Source: Pseudocercospora fijiensis CIRAD86
Lineage: Eukaryota > Ascomycota > Dothideomycetes > Mycosphaerellales > Mycosphaerellaceae
Reading direction: 5' to 3'
Assembly (NCBI RefSeq): GCF_000340215.1
Contig: NW_006921535.1
Span: 3,049,323-3,113,322, forward strand
Length of the DNA stretch: 64,000 bases
A program made the position numbers and the translations under genes. Shown here piece by piece: positions 21,346 to 32,323 of the stretch; within the stretch, counting starts at the first letter, position 1; each line of letters opens with the position of its first letter. The notes beneath the pieces were generated by a model. The model did no database searches and was not told the DNA's origin. It saw nothing but the letters and a program-made list of their open reading frames with translations.

Positions 21346-21796
21346 TGGAAGGAAGGTTTTCATCGACGACAATTTCGAGCGTGGCAGCACGGCGTTTGTT
21401 CAATGAGTTATGATAAAGCATACTGGGCGTTGGAGGAGGATTCGAGATATCCGTGGAGGCACATTCCTTCGCTATATGGCCGGTGAAGTGTAGATAGCTG
21501 TTCAAGCAATGTTTCTAAGTCTGGCCGCCTTCTGCATCACAGGCTCAGATTGAGGCTGAAAAGTGTGGGGGCTGCACAGGTGCGCAGCAGGCGCCGGCGC
21601 CGACCTCACTTTTTGGATCGCTTCAAACGCAAATGCAGCTTACCAGCTTATTACGCAGTCGAGCTCTCAGAACTTCGACAATTCTGGAACGAGCTGGCGA
21701 CATTTGATCGGCGTCTGAAAATCTAGAAGCTGAGCACCTGACGAGACCAAAGTAACGACTGCGCAAACGCTATAATTCACCTCCCAAGTCTTCAAC
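21346..21796. other. Intergenic, nothing recognised
   Basis: The 451 bases between two plus-strand genes contain no frame or motif I can support. They should hold the terminator of the kelch-BTB gene and the promoter of the next gene. Confidence 0.5.
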
Positions 21797-22663
21797 ATGA
21801 AAGCCACCGCTTCAAGAATTTCCAAGCGTCGCGAGACCTCAAAGCAGATGGCAGGGAAAGAAGTCATGTCACTACCGCAGACTGCCGGATGCAGCACCAG
21901 CCTACGGCCTGCGACGAGTGTGCGCTCCATTTTCCCATTTCTGGAACTGCCTCCCGAGCTCCGAAACCAAGTGTACGAAGACTGCATGTCTGATGCAGAT
22001 GAATCGCGACCACGCCATCGAGATCTGGCCACACTCCGTATTCCAACCATCTCTCGAGTGTCACGCCAGCTGCGACAGGAGAGCATGGGCTACCTCTTCG
22101 AAAGTCGCGCATTCGATCTCTGTGTCGGGACTAACATCAGGCATCGTTGCGATGCCACCAACGGCTACCAGAGATGGCCTCCAGCTTACGACCCGGTGCA
22201 AGACTGCGGGACCATGGGTCTGAATCCTGTTGTCAGAAGCTTTCTCAAGAGCGCTGCCAAGTGGGCAATTTTCAAGGATGTCACTATCAGCATTTATAAT
22301 ACGCACGACATCCCGCTGGTACGATACAAGCGTGACAGGCCATCGGTACTGGGCAAAGGGGCGCGGACCGAGCTTTTGGCGGAAAAGGTGGAGCAGCACA
22401 GGGAGAAGAAGCGCTTGGCTTTCGTGCACCTCAAGGTCGAGAAAGGAAAGGTAGTGTGGCATGATGAGCATGGATTGGCTAGGTATGATTACCGCCCAAG
22501 CGCGTTTGGCAAGATCGATGAGGCTGTGGCAGACCTGAAGCAGGTCGTCAACACGTCTTCGAGCAGACCTGACTTCAAAGGCTTTACGGTCGGCGATTTG
22601 CATCAGATCTCGAAGTCACTTTACTGGAGACCTGATCTCGCTTGTGATAGAAGGCCTTCTTAA
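21797..22663 (+). CDS. F-box-like family A protein, copy 1
   Basis: The frame has 288 codons. After a basic leader, residues 48-60 read FLELPPELRNQVY, the F-box-like / 2EXR-like start common in large Dothideomycete gene families. ISRVSRQLRQESMGYLF (about 86-102) follows, typical of these proteins, and the C-terminal part has FKGFTVGDLHQISKSL. Copy 2 at 24078-24845 shares FLDLPPELRDRIY, ITRVSKAVLHESLAVLF, CLFVGT and FSGFTLEDLRTMAK. F-box-like proteins of this type may be substrate receptors of SCF ligases, but no partner is visible here, so function is unknown. It converges with the minus-strand family B gene at 23047-23585. Confidence 0.75.
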   Translation: MKATASRISKRRETSKQMAGKEVMSLPQTAGCSTSLRPATSVRSIFPFLELPPELRNQVYEDCMSDADESRPRHRDLATLRIPTISRVSRQLRQESMGYLFESRAFDLCVGTNIRHRCDATNGYQRWPPAYDPVQDCGTMGLNPVVRSFLKSAAKWAIFKDVTISIYNTHDIPLVRYKRDRPSVLGKGARTELLAEKVEQHREKKRLAFVHLKVEKGKVVWHDEHGLARYDYRPSAFGKIDEAVADLKQVVNTSSSRPDFKGFTVGDLHQISKSLYWRPDLACDRRPS

Positions 22664-23046
22664 GCGAAGACTGGGGACACTTGCGATTGACGAAAATCGG
22701 CTTGGTAAGCAGTATACGGATGTGCGATTTCGGGTAGTGCCGCCCTCGAAAATACCCACGAGCTGAGTTTTGTGCGGGTGGCGAATGGGTTTGAGCTGGG
22801 CACTTGATTTCATTAGGCATCTCATTCCGCTCATACAGTGCATCAAGTCAGATAATTGTACTCCCATCCATTGCCACATGCTATAGCCTCTGCACTCGCA
22901 ATCCCGTTGACATTCTGATTTTCACATCGCCACTTCTAATTCGCCGCAGCTTTCACTTCGCCATGTTCGCCACCCTATTGGTCTCTCTCTCCACCTACAT
23001 TCAATCATTCCATGACGCCTCCACCAGCCATGAGTCCCTCTGAAAA
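22664..23046. other. Convergent 3' intergenic region
   Basis: The 383 bases lie between convergent stop codons of family A copy 1 and family B copy 1. No other feature was recognised. Confidence 0.45.
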
Positions 23047-23585
23047 TCAACCCGCAGAACATTCGATGACCGCTCCCTTACCAGCAACAGCCTTGAAAAG
23101 AACATGACAAGTCAGTAAATGAACGCAACAATCCTCAAAGCCTTGTCCGTGTGGAACAAACATACCTGATCCTCATAAACATAAAAATCCACCCCAAAAA
23201 AACACTCGCACTCTTTGAGTCGTCTCTGGAAGACCCTCCATGACGTATTCTTCACATAAGCCGTCGCGCTCAAGCTCGTTAGAGCTGCAGGCTTCGGTCT
23301 CCGGAAAGTCCAGCAGCGGACATCATAGCAGACTTCCCGATCTTCCTCCCTCGAGGTAAGCCAGCGCGGGAGATCGATGTCGTTGCCGATGAAGATCCAG
23401 GTGTTGAAGATTGGGAGGTTGGTGTCGCGCAGGTGTCGGTTGACTAGTGTGACTGCTGGGGGCTTGAAAGATGGTGTGATGTGGATGACTTCTTCTGGTT
23501 CGAGGGGCGTGAAGACGAGGGCGCGGATTTCGTCGTAGAGCTCTTGTGGGAGTGATTCAATGCGGGTCTTCAGTGGGATGGACAT
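23047..23585 (-). CDS. F-box-like family B protein, copy 1 (two exons)
   Basis: Exon 1 (23585-23166) encodes 140 residues starting MSIPLKTRIESLPQELYDEI, with ESLPQELYDEIRALVF as an F-box-like start. FKPPAVTLVNRHLRDTNLPIF and a W-rich middle follow. A perfect donor GTATGT starts at 23165, and branch CTGAC and acceptor CAAG give a 74-base intron (23092-23165). Exon 2 adds 14 residues and a TGA at 23047-23049. Without splicing the frame would run to 23112 and end in an unrelated tail. Copy 2 at 25129-25569 has a donor at the same place in the protein, which supports the intron. Function is unknown; it faces family A copy 1 tail to tail. Confidence 0.65.
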
Positions 23586-24004
23586 CTTGGGCAGTTAGAA
23601 GTGCGGTGATGACAGAGTGGTGATGCTGGATGTCGAAAGGTGGTGGTGGTTTGTCGGTTTGTCGACAGAAGGTGGTGTGTTGTCGACAGAAGGTGGTAGA
23701 GTGGATAGAGGTTGCGATGGTCTACCTTATAGATTGGGTGGCGAGTCAGAAGACCCGGTGACAGGGGGTTGCATGTGATGCAGAAGTGAGGGAGTGAAGT
23801 GAAGCTTCAGGGTCGACGCGGTTGAGCTTGCGCACGGATCGGGCAGCACGTGGCTTTACCTAGTGTTGTCAAAAGTGAGCCTTGGTGGACTCGAGCTTGA
23901 GAGAGTGAAGTCTTCACAAAGTGAAGCTCATATCCAGGAAGTTATTCCGCTACTGTGACTCTATCAAATACCAGCCTTGCGTTTAAAGGTCCGTACAGCA
24001 CATT
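23586..24004. other. Divergent upstream region of family B copy 1 and family A copy 2
   Basis: The 419 bases contain a GGTGGTG/GTCGACAGAAGGTGGT-type duplication near 23636-23700, where the motif GTCGACAGAAGGTGGT occurs twice. No further gene was seen. Confidence 0.5.
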
Positions 24005-24077
24005 ATGCCAGACCGCAAGAGATCCGACAAGAGGCCAGCGCTCGCTGTCGATGCCATGACTACCAGCGATCGCCCTC

Positions 24078-24845
24078 ATGCAGAAGGTCTTCCAAGGTCT
24101 GTCTGGGGCTCATCTTGAACTTGTGTATTTCAAGCAACTGACGCAGAAAAGCTCACCAGGCATCCCCGCTCACTCAGTGTCTACCGCAGCCTTTCACTTC
24201 CTCGATCTTCCACCAGAGCTGAGGGACCGGATCTATAGCTACGCGACATCAGATCTCATCGACGACCACAGTTGGAATCTCACCAACCTTAAGCCGCCAC
24301 CGATTACTCGAGTCAGCAAGGCAGTGCTTCACGAATCTCTCGCAGTACTCTTCACCACGTGCCATTTGTGCCTCTTCGTGGGAACAGATTTCCATCGCTG
24401 TGTTCCATTCTCCGCCAACTTGAAATCTAATGCCACCTCGGACGCTGAGCACAGAAGTTGGGTTTCGCGTCAGTTCGGCTTACTAGATATCCATCCCATC
24501 CTTGAGCGTATCATAACAGGCGCGGGACCATCAGCAATCTTCAGGCGCATTACTTTCCAGGCCTATCATTCCACCGACTTCGGTATTCTTCGCGGTGGTC
24601 CTTACGATCACGCTGAACGTGTTGCGACAGTGACGCTTTACGTGAGGAAAGGGAAGTTGGTAGTGGCAGAACGAAGTGAAGGTCGTCGCCAAAAGTTCCA
24701 GGAAACGCGTTGGAGCGGTTCTGATACGCAGAATGCTCTGACTCTTGCAATTCAGGTCGCGGAGGAGGCGGTGGCAAAGGGCCACTTCAGCGGTTTCACC
24801 TTGGAGGATCTGAGGACCATGGCGAAGAGATTCCGTTTCTTTTAG
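24078..24845 (+). CDS. F-box-like family A protein, copy 2
   Basis: The unspliced frame has 255 codons. FLDLPPELRDRIY lies at about residues 36-48, followed by ITRVSKAVLHESLAVLF, LCLFVGTDFH and a C-terminal FSGFTLEDLRTMAKRF. It is clearly a paralogue of the gene at 21797-22663. An alternative 5' end is likely: an upstream ATG at 24005 begins a basic leader like that of copy 1 (MPDRKRSDKR). It would join the same frame if bases 24097-24151 are an intron (55 bases, donor GTCTGT, branch CTGAC, acceptor AAAG, frame kept). The donor is not canonical, so I keep the unspliced start. Function is unknown. The gene converges with family B copy 2. Confidence 0.7.
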   Translation: MQKVFQGLSGAHLELVYFKQLTQKSSPGIPAHSVSTAAFHFLDLPPELRDRIYSYATSDLIDDHSWNLTNLKPPPITRVSKAVLHESLAVLFTTCHLCLFVGTDFHRCVPFSANLKSNATSDAEHRSWVSRQFGLLDIHPILERIITGAGPSAIFRRITFQAYHSTDFGILRGGPYDHAERVATVTLYVRKGKLVVAERSEGRRQKFQETRWSGSDTQNALTLAIQVAEEAVAKGHFSGFTLEDLRTMAKRFRFF

Positions 24846-25128
24846 GCCACCATCAGTCTTGGCTCAGGAACAGCACAGGATGACTATTTCGCTAAATGAG
24901 CATTTGAGAGCAGGGCTCGCTATCAAAACAGGAGATGCGTAGGTGAATACTTCAGCTTTTTCGGTATTCTGAAGGAGCGCTTAAGGCTTACATTCAAGGA
25001 TGAAGAGGCGGTGCCTAATCTCGAAGAAGTCCCATGACCACCGATTTTCACCTCTTTCATGAGGCACATATCTGCTCCTTATTGCTGGCTTCAGAGTTGC
25101 ATGGTTCCATTCATGGCCGGAATAGGCA

Positions 25129-25569
25129 TCAGCGCTCGTAATTTTGAAGAATACACGGTGTACTCACATCTTCCTCATTCCTGAACATCATTAGACGTCT
25201 GCCTACGCTCTTGTCGAAGTAATGGTCCAGTGTGAGGCGCACAGCCAGCCAAGTCTCCCCGATGGGGCGATTTAGATATTTGGCACTCCAGCAGCGGAGA
25301 TTGGCCCATTGCCGGCGCGACTCTTGAACCTTGAGCCAGGGGATGAGGTCTTCGAGCTCCGCAACGAAGCAGCGGCTCATGCAGCTAAGCTTGAAGGCTT
25401 TTCGAGCAGCGCGGTTGACTTGCGCGACGGCTAGTGGCTTGTATGACTTGTTGATGACCACAATTTGGCCTCCAAATGGCATCGCGAAGGTGAGAGCGTA
25501 GATTTCATCGTAGATTTCTTGTGGCAGGTCTTCGAGGCACTCGCGGAGCGTGCGTGTGGCCGTGGCCAT
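25129..25569 (-). CDS. F-box-like family B protein, copy 2 (3' end probably spliced)
   Basis: The unspliced frame has 146 codons starting MATATRTLRECLEDLPQEIY. It shares LPQE(L/I)YDEI, a following hydrophobic strand, YKPLAVAQVNRAAR and a Trp-rich middle with family B copy 1. A donor GTGAGT starts at 25167 in phase 0, at the same protein position as the donor of copy 1 (after an acidic ED). The true C-terminus therefore probably comes from a short second exon near 25060-25085, for example one ending in ICAS. The acceptor is not certain, so the unspliced limits are given. Function is unknown. Confidence 0.6.
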   Translation of the reverse strand: MATATRTLRECLEDLPQEIYDEIYALTFAMPFGGQIVVINKSYKPLAVAQVNRAARKAFKLSCMSRCFVAELEDLIPWLKVQESRRQWANLRCWSAKYLNRPIGETWLAVRLTLDHYFDKSVGRRLMMFRNEEDVSTPCILQNYER

Positions 25570-25811
25570 GGTGTTGAACGTGCTCGGATGTGGCAGTGAT
25601 GTTGGTGTCTGGTCGAGGTGTGATGCGACAAAAACTAATCAGGCGGCGATGCTGTTTCGGGCGCCAAGTAGCAAAGTGAGGCCAAAACCTCGTTGATCGA
25701 TAAACCACGCCAACAAGAGTGGGCTGTGATCAATAATCCCAATGCAATCCTGTGTCCCGAGCAGAGCTAGCTACCATTCGGCTCCACTGCTTCAATCGCA
25801 CTGCCACTCTT

Positions 25812-26573
25812 TCATATCTTCTCGCTAATCCAAATAGCCCCTCTACACCCACCCCTGATGACACCTGTCAGCAACTCATAAGGATTCGCCTCCTTTGCAT
25901 CATTCTCAACAGCATGATCCAAATGCTCCAGCTCCTCATCCCTAATCCTCCTTATATCCTTGACCAACTCCCTCAATTCCTCTCCAGGCTCTTCTCCTCT
26001 CTTCTCCATATCTTCAAACCAAGTCAAAAGCTCCCTAACCTGAGAATTGTAATGATCTCCAATCTCCGTCTCAACAGCCTCCGTGCAGGCCATCGCCGCC
26101 TCTCTTCCAAGCACACCCGTTGACCAACCCAAGAAAGAAGCAGCAGCGTGCCAAACCGGATACATTGCTGTAGGACGTATACGATGCTTGGCGAGGAGGT
26201 GATTGAACTTCTTGAAATGACCTTCTTCTTGATCGTACATATGCTTCATCAGCGGTCGAAGATGAGGATTCGCCTTGATTAACGGAGGTGCTTGAGAAGT
26301 GTAGATCAATGTGGCAGCCAGTTCCCCTGCTTGATTTACTCGAAGGGCAGAGTCAAGGAATTGTTTCTGTTCTGCCGTGAGAGGCTTCGCAGGCTTCTTG
26401 CCTGATGACGAATTGAGGGATTCTGGATCGCGTTCTTCTTGAAGCTGCTGCTTGGATGTGGAGGCGAAATGTCGGCGACAGATATTGCGAGATCTCAGCT
26501 GGAAGGCGAGAGGTGATATTCTGGCCTTTAGAGGCAAGCTGGGCTGATGGAGAGCCATATCGATCGTTGGCAT
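25812..26573 (-). CDS. coq7: COQ7/CAT5 demethoxyubiquinone hydroxylase
   Basis: This intact frame has 253 codons. A basic, Arg/Ser-rich N-terminus of about 50 residues fits a mitochondrial targeting peptide. The di-iron ligands of the Coq7 family are all visible: RVNQAGELAA (Glu84), DQEEGHF (Glu116, His119), a Glu in CTEAVETEIGDHY (about 165-168) and DEELEHLDHA (Glu214, His217). The enzyme hydroxylates demethoxyubiquinone in the penultimate step of ubiquinone synthesis on the matrix side of the inner mitochondrial membrane, in a complex with other Coq proteins. Length fits fungal orthologues. An in-frame ATG at codon 6 is an alternative start. A Mutator-like element begins about 220 bases upstream of the gene. 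Confidence 0.93.
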   Translation of the reverse strand: MPTIDMALHQPSLPLKARISPLAFQLRSRNICRRHFASTSKQQLQEERDPESLNSSSGKKPAKPLTAEQKQFLDSALRVNQAGELAATLIYTSQAPPLIKANPHLRPLMKHMYDQEEGHFKKFNHLLAKHRIRPTAMYPVWHAAASFLGWSTGVLGREAAMACTEAVETEIGDHYNSQVRELLTWFEDMEKRGEEPGEELRELVKDIRRIRDEELEHLDHAVENDAKEANPYELLTGVIRGGCRGAIWISEKI

Positions 26574-26796
26574 TATTATGGCAAGTTTCTGGAGGACGTT
26601 CCTGCCTTTCTACACGTCACGTCACGATCCGATCGCCAATTGGCAGCTGCGGTCGGGCCGTTCCAGCAGGTGCAGATTAAGGTTTCACGTGTGGAGTTCG
26701 CGACAGGCGGGCGACTTCGCCTTTCAGGTGTCTGTATATCAGCAACTCGCGCTGATTGGCTCGACCCACTTTTACCCCTGTCCTACCCCCAACCTC

Positions 26797-29700
26797 GAGT
26801 TGCTAGCAACTCCCCTAATAAATTTAGTTGAAATATGCTTCAAATTCTAAAGGGCTTTAGGAATATAGTAATTTCTACTAAGGTTGCTAGCGATAACTTA
26901 ATAAAGCTAAAGTTAACGTATAGTATAGCCGTTACGCTAAATTCGAGGTATATCTACTTGCTCTTGCCCTTATTGTCTATTGCCGCTATATCTACCGCTA
27001 CTATGTCTACTACCGCTGCCGCTACTAAAGGTCCTACTATTAAATACTCGTTGCCGTTCTTCTAATAGAAATCGGCGGTTTTTAATAAAGATAGATACTT
27101 CCTCGTAACTTAGTTATAATATATCGATTAGCGACTGTTATAGTATATATTATCGGAGGTTTAACGGCTACGGCGTAGGTATATAAGCGGCGATTATTAA
27201 GTAACGAAGACCGCTTAGTATAGTAGGCGTATATAGAAGTCGCTATTAGTAAAGGATATAGCGTATAACGTCTATTAAACTACCGTCGTTTAAAGAAGGT
27301 ATATTATATTAATAGGTACTATCGCCTACGGCGTATATATTCTAAAGTACCGAGTTAGTAACCTACGTAGGTTTAAATAGCGACGGCGGAGATTACTAGA
27401 AGGAAGGCGAAGGAGGTTAGTAACTATATCTATACTAATTAGTATAAAGACTAGTCGCTATATACTCTAGTGCGCGTTAAGTGCCCTTGCCTAGTACGAA
27501 CAAGTCCCTTACCTATCGCGGTTATTATACTTAGTAAGGTTGTTATTACTAGTAGTAGTAGTAGTAGATTAATAGTAAGGCGCCTACGCCTATATCGACC
27601 TATGCCTATTAAATAGCAAATAATATGCTATCGTCGTATTGCTATTAATATTGCTAGAGCTATTATAATAGCTCTACCGCCGCCGATAGGCGTATATATT
27701 TAGTATAATACTGCTTAGTAATGTCGTCTCGATAGGTTAATAATAGGTACGCTAGCACTACCGTTTCCGCCTTCTTAACCTTCTAATAATAGTCGTAAGT
27801 AATGTTCTCGATAAGGCTACGAATTAGTAGGTAACGGTCCTTTAATAAAGTACTAGTAATAGCGTTAACTTCCTCGGCCTTATCGTCTTTATATAGGTTA
27901 TTATCGTCTACGAGCTACTCGCTATAAGTCTTCGGCGAGTTAATATCGCTATTAAAGCTATTAGGGTCGAAGAAACAGTTAATATAGCAATCTACCTATC
28001 TAGCCGTTATACTATCGCCTAATATCTCTTAATTATACTAAATATGCCGACACGGTTAGTACTACTGCTTCTAGAAGAAGCACTAGCATATATTAGGGAG
28101 TTAGTTATCGAGTTGTAGTTAATATCGTATCTAATTTAGAAGCCCGGTATAAGCGCGCTTCTAAGCGAGTCGATATTGCTTAGTAATAGCGGTTTAAAGA
28201 CAGTATAGCAACTCGTAGAAGCGCTTACTACTACTATTTAATCTAGTAAATATAGGAAGTAGGTTATCCTTTGCCGCCTCCTTCTTTGTATTATTATACT
28301 ATCTCTTATTAATCTCTAGTATATATATAAGGATACTAGCGAGCGAGAAGTTAGCCTTAATCGACTTAGTGTTACTCTTAAAATTAGCGTAGTACGCCTC
28401 GACTAGACTAGTTGTATACGCCTAAGTAACGATAGTTAGTAATTGCGCTTAGAAGAGGAGGTTATAGTAGTTATAGTAGTCTTATACGTATTAATAAGGG
28501 GTTGCTCCTCCGTTCCTTAACTGTCTACATCTAGGCGTACTTAGCGGACTATTCTCGTAACAAATACGAGTACAACTCGTCGTTCTTGCCGTCCGGTAGA
28601 GCGTTAATAGCCTATTATATTCTAACCTTAACCTCCTTATTAGTCTCTGTATATAACGATACCTAAACTAGCTTCTTATAGACCGCCTTATATCGACTTT
28701 TAAGTAGAAATTTGCGGCGAATAGTCTATAGTAAGTGCCGTATATAAAGATAGGTTCTAACTAGTAGAAATATCTCTCGGATTGCTATCTGTTCTAAAGC
28801 CGAGTTATTAGTAATAGTGTATTATAATAACTAACTACTAGGTTTACTATAGTTAGCCTAAGAAGCTAGATAATGTAGTGCCTACGTATAGACCTAACTA
28901 TGCTTGCTTTTAAGCAATGCATATACTACTAGACGCTAGCGTATATTGTCGTTAGAAATAAGGATATTAAACAACTTCTAGTCTATTTAGTTAACTTCGT
29001 GCGTATCGTCTAGCAGTATTAATTTGCTATACTTCTTTAGCAGCTTAATGCCTTCTTCTATAGCCTATACGAAGCCTCTCCTAATACTATCCTTTATTAA
29101 GACACTAAATAATTAATAATACAATCTATGCTCTTTTACTACTGCTATAATATCCTATAATTAAAGCTTAGGATCGTCTCGTTCGGCCGGCATCGTAAAC
29201 CGCTTGTCTCGGTTGTAATAGGGCGACTTCTTAGCGGCATTATATAGTAAACCGATATCGAGATAAGGGATACCGAGATTAGGTCTATATTAGCTATTAA
29301 TAGCGTCGTACGTCCGCCTCGCCTATAGCGAGTAGTCTATTTGCTTCTTAACCTTATCTTTAACTAGTTAATAGACCTTGCAGCTATTAAGAAGGTCGAG
29401 ATTATAGGTATATATATTAGCGGTTATATAACGACGAATACTAACCTTTCTAGTAGCCTCGTTCTAGCGGTATTCTACTATTATAATAAAGCTAATAAAG
29501 CACTCCTCTTTTAGCGGTTTGAAGGCTCTTCTATCCTTAATACCTACTACTTCTCGATTTAGCTTATTACGGCGCTGCCTTTCTATATAATAGTAGTATA
29601 CCTTCTTATAGTATATACTATTTATACTAGGCTTGCCTAGCTTCTTAGTAGACCTCCTAGTATATTAATTGCTATATAGGCTCTGTATTAATTTCTAGCC

Positions 29701-29936
29701 TTCCGTATCGGTATTAATATCTTCTATAAGGTCAAAAACTCGCTAGCGAAGCTATTTAAGGTTACTAATACTACTAGGCGTAGATAGGTCTATATTAGTA
29801 GACGTTATATAATATAGGGGATATAGAATAGGAAATGTAGAAGGAATTTAGGAACAGCAGAGATAGTGGCAATGCCAAGATTACGATTTGTATTGGGTTT
29901 AGCGGGGCTTGGTATGGTTAGAGTTGCTAGCAACTC
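26797..29936 (-). mobile_element. Mutator-like (MULE) transposon, RIP-inactivated
   Basis: The same perfect 16-base palindrome, GAGTTGCTAGCAACTC, lies at 26797-26812 and 29921-29936. Between them CA/TG are depleted except near the edges. The minus strand from about 29030 to 28400 keeps a MULE transposase core: LLLDDTHEVN, KLFNILISNDN, LLKSKHS followed by W-to-stop changes, ITNNSALEQIAIREIF, then YLYIRHLL...IRRKFLLKSRYKAVYKK. These match the DDE region and the (C/Y)xWH-like motif of MULE/FAR1 transposases. TAG codons replace Trp and Gln. The palindrome hides where the target duplication ends and the inverted repeat begins. The element lies between COQ7 and RTF1. Confidence 0.8.
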
Positions 29937-30317
29937 TAGGTGCCCCGTGCGGGCCCCACAGTTGCTGGTATACAGACACTCCGCCTTTCACACTGCGACG
30001 CTTCTCCTACTCCGTCCTTCTCTGCTCTTTTCGCTTTGCATTCGCCGCCTTCTGCCATCTCACGAGATTCACGCCGCTCGGTACTGACTCCAACGATCTC
30101 TCCGCAGCAAAGCTTTCGGCACAGCCACGGCCCTACGTCACAGCATCGCCGACCTCGAATCTTTCTTTGAGCATCCGGATTCAGGAGAAAGGAACATTTT
30201 GCAGGACCTGTTGACGAAAACTCATCATTACATTGGCTCAACCCAGCGAGCATTACAAGCAATCGCTTTAAGAGAGTGCCTTGCAGAGAGGCGGCTTTCC
30301 CAACTTACGCCTCAACC
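29937..30317. promoter_or_regulatory. Upstream region of RTF1
   Basis: The 381 bases from the MULE edge to the RTF1 start codon have normal composition. No distinct element was recognised. The transposon edge leaves this as the longest intact promoter available to RTF1. Confidence 0.4.
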
Positions 30318-32323
30318 ATGGCGGACGATCTCGACAACGAACTCCTGGGCCTCGTCAGCGACGGCGAGGAGTCTGAAGACTCCGGTGATGACTTTGGCAG
30401 GCTCGAGGCAGATGTTGAAGGTCGAGCTCCCAGCGCAGAGCCGCATCAGAGCGTCGAGAAGACAGAAGAGCCGCCAGAGCGTCGGAAAGGCGTCGCGCAA
30501 AAGGTGAAGGCCAGGCGGGGCAAGCGTAAGGCGAGGCAAGAGAGCGAAGACGAAGATGACGCAGCGTAAGTTGAAACCTCTCCTACAAAGCTCATTTGCA
30601 CTTCGCCTGCGCTATTTCCTCCTTGAGCAGTACACCTCCGCTCGCGCATACCTGCTTTTGCGCTCGCTGGCAAGATGGGAGTCGCTGCTTACACCTTGTG
30701 GAACAGCTCGCCTTCTCCGGAACCTGACCACGCCGACGCCTTGGGCGAGTCGGACGGCGAGGCCGACGCGCCTGGCGAAGCAGACGATGAGGAGGCGACC
30801 CTCTACCCTTATGAGGGCCAGTACCTCAATGCCGCCGATAAAGAGAGTGTCCAGGCCCTGCCCGAACTCGCCCGTGAAGAGATTCTCGCCGAGCGCGCCC
30901 AACAGGTCACCAAGCGCATTCAAGATTTGCACCTTAAAAAAGCGCTAGCCAGTAGCACCGCAGCTGCTAGTAAGGCCAAGCGGAAAGCGGCTGCTGCAGA
31001 GCTCGATGAGGATAAGAACAGGAGAAGCACACGGCCGAGGGTGGAGAAGAGGTCAGCACTCGACGATTACAAGAGAGCGCGGGAGCAGAAGGGCGCTGAG
31101 CGTGATCGCCTGGCCTCCACTCGAGATCGAAGAGACAGCCGTTCGCCTTCCCACCACGGCTCTGACCGAGACGCCGATGGTGACAGCGAGGTCGAGTGGG
31201 CAGCAGAGCCGGAGCGAAAGCACGAGCCTCCGGCCGAACTGAAGGACTTCGACCGCTGCAGGATCGGCCGCTCGGCTTTTGCAAAGGTCTGCTTCTATCC
31301 TGAGTTTGAGAAGCTCGTCACTGGATGCTTTGCCAGGGTCAGTATCGGCCTGAACCGCGAGACAGGTCAGAACATGTACCGCATGGCGCAGATCAAGGGT
31401 GAGTATATGTTGTTTCGCTTCAGGTGCATGCTGCTAACGATCACGAAGGCTTCACTGTTGGTAAGCCCTATCAACTAGAGAACTCTGCCGGCAAGCCTTT
31501 CACCACCGATCAGTACGCCGTAGTCGCGCAAGGTGCATCAGAGAAGCCTTGGCCATTCTCCGCATGCTCAGACAGCAAACTCACCGAGGTGGAGTTCGTA
31601 CGCTTCAAAGACACCCTTAACAAGGAGAACATGCGCATACCCAGCAAGAGATTCCTTGGCAAAAAGTTGGACGATATCACTCAGCTGCTGCAGACTCAAT
31701 TCACCGAAAAGTCGCTGCAAGAGAAGTTTGCCAAACAGAGAGCAATTCAGCTCAAGTACGACCCAGTTCACCAAGCTAGAGAGAAGCGGAAGAACATCGA
31801 GCGACGCCGCGCTGAAGCTGAAGAAGCGCAAGACGAGGAGGAAATTGCTCGCTGCGATGCTGAGCTCGAAGCACTCGACAATGGCTCTGCCAACGGTATC
31901 AGTGCGGTCAAGGCCAAGGCAAGCCCAGTCAAGCCAGTTGACCAGCATCACAAGTTGGCTATCCTGAATCAGACAAATCGAAAGAAGACGCAGAATGAAG
32001 TTCGCCAGGCACTCATTACGGAGAGGAAGAAGCAGCTGAAGGCACGAGAAGTCGAGCAAGCCAAAAAGGCTGCTGAGGCAAAAGCCAACACCGAGGCCAA
32101 AGCGGCCGAGAGACGAAAGTCGAATTTGGAGCTTTTTGGCGAAGACACTCCAGGCACCAGTCGTGCCGGGACGCCGATGAACGGAGCTGATACGCCTAAG
32201 AGACGTGCCGGCACACCGTTGGTTGGCTCCCAGGAAAAGGGACCTCTTGGTGCGCTCAAGAAGAAGAACATGGACGACGATGTCATCGGGAGCATGGATC
32301 TGGGCATTGATATTGACATTTGA
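30318..32323 (+). CDS. rtf1: RTF1, Paf1-complex subunit with Plus3 domain (three exons)
   Basis: Exons are 30318-30565, 30707-31398 and 31449-32323; introns of 141 bases (GTAAGT...CAG) and 50 bases (GTGAGT, branch CTAAC, AAG) keep the frame, giving 604 residues. The start MADDLDNELLGLVSDGEES is the typical acidic Rtf1 N-terminus. The Plus3 domain begins near EPPAELKDFDRCRIGRSAF and crosses intron 2 (GCFARVSIGLN, then GFTVGKPYQLE and VEFVRFKDTL). A charged helical region with REKRKNIERRRAEAEEAQ-like sequence follows, and the C-terminus holds SRAGTPMNG and KRRAGTPL repeats. Rtf1 tethers the Paf1 complex to Spt5 on RNA polymerase II and stimulates H2B ubiquitination through its histone modification domain. 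The upstream ATG at 30276 is in frame but weaker in context. Confidence 0.93.
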
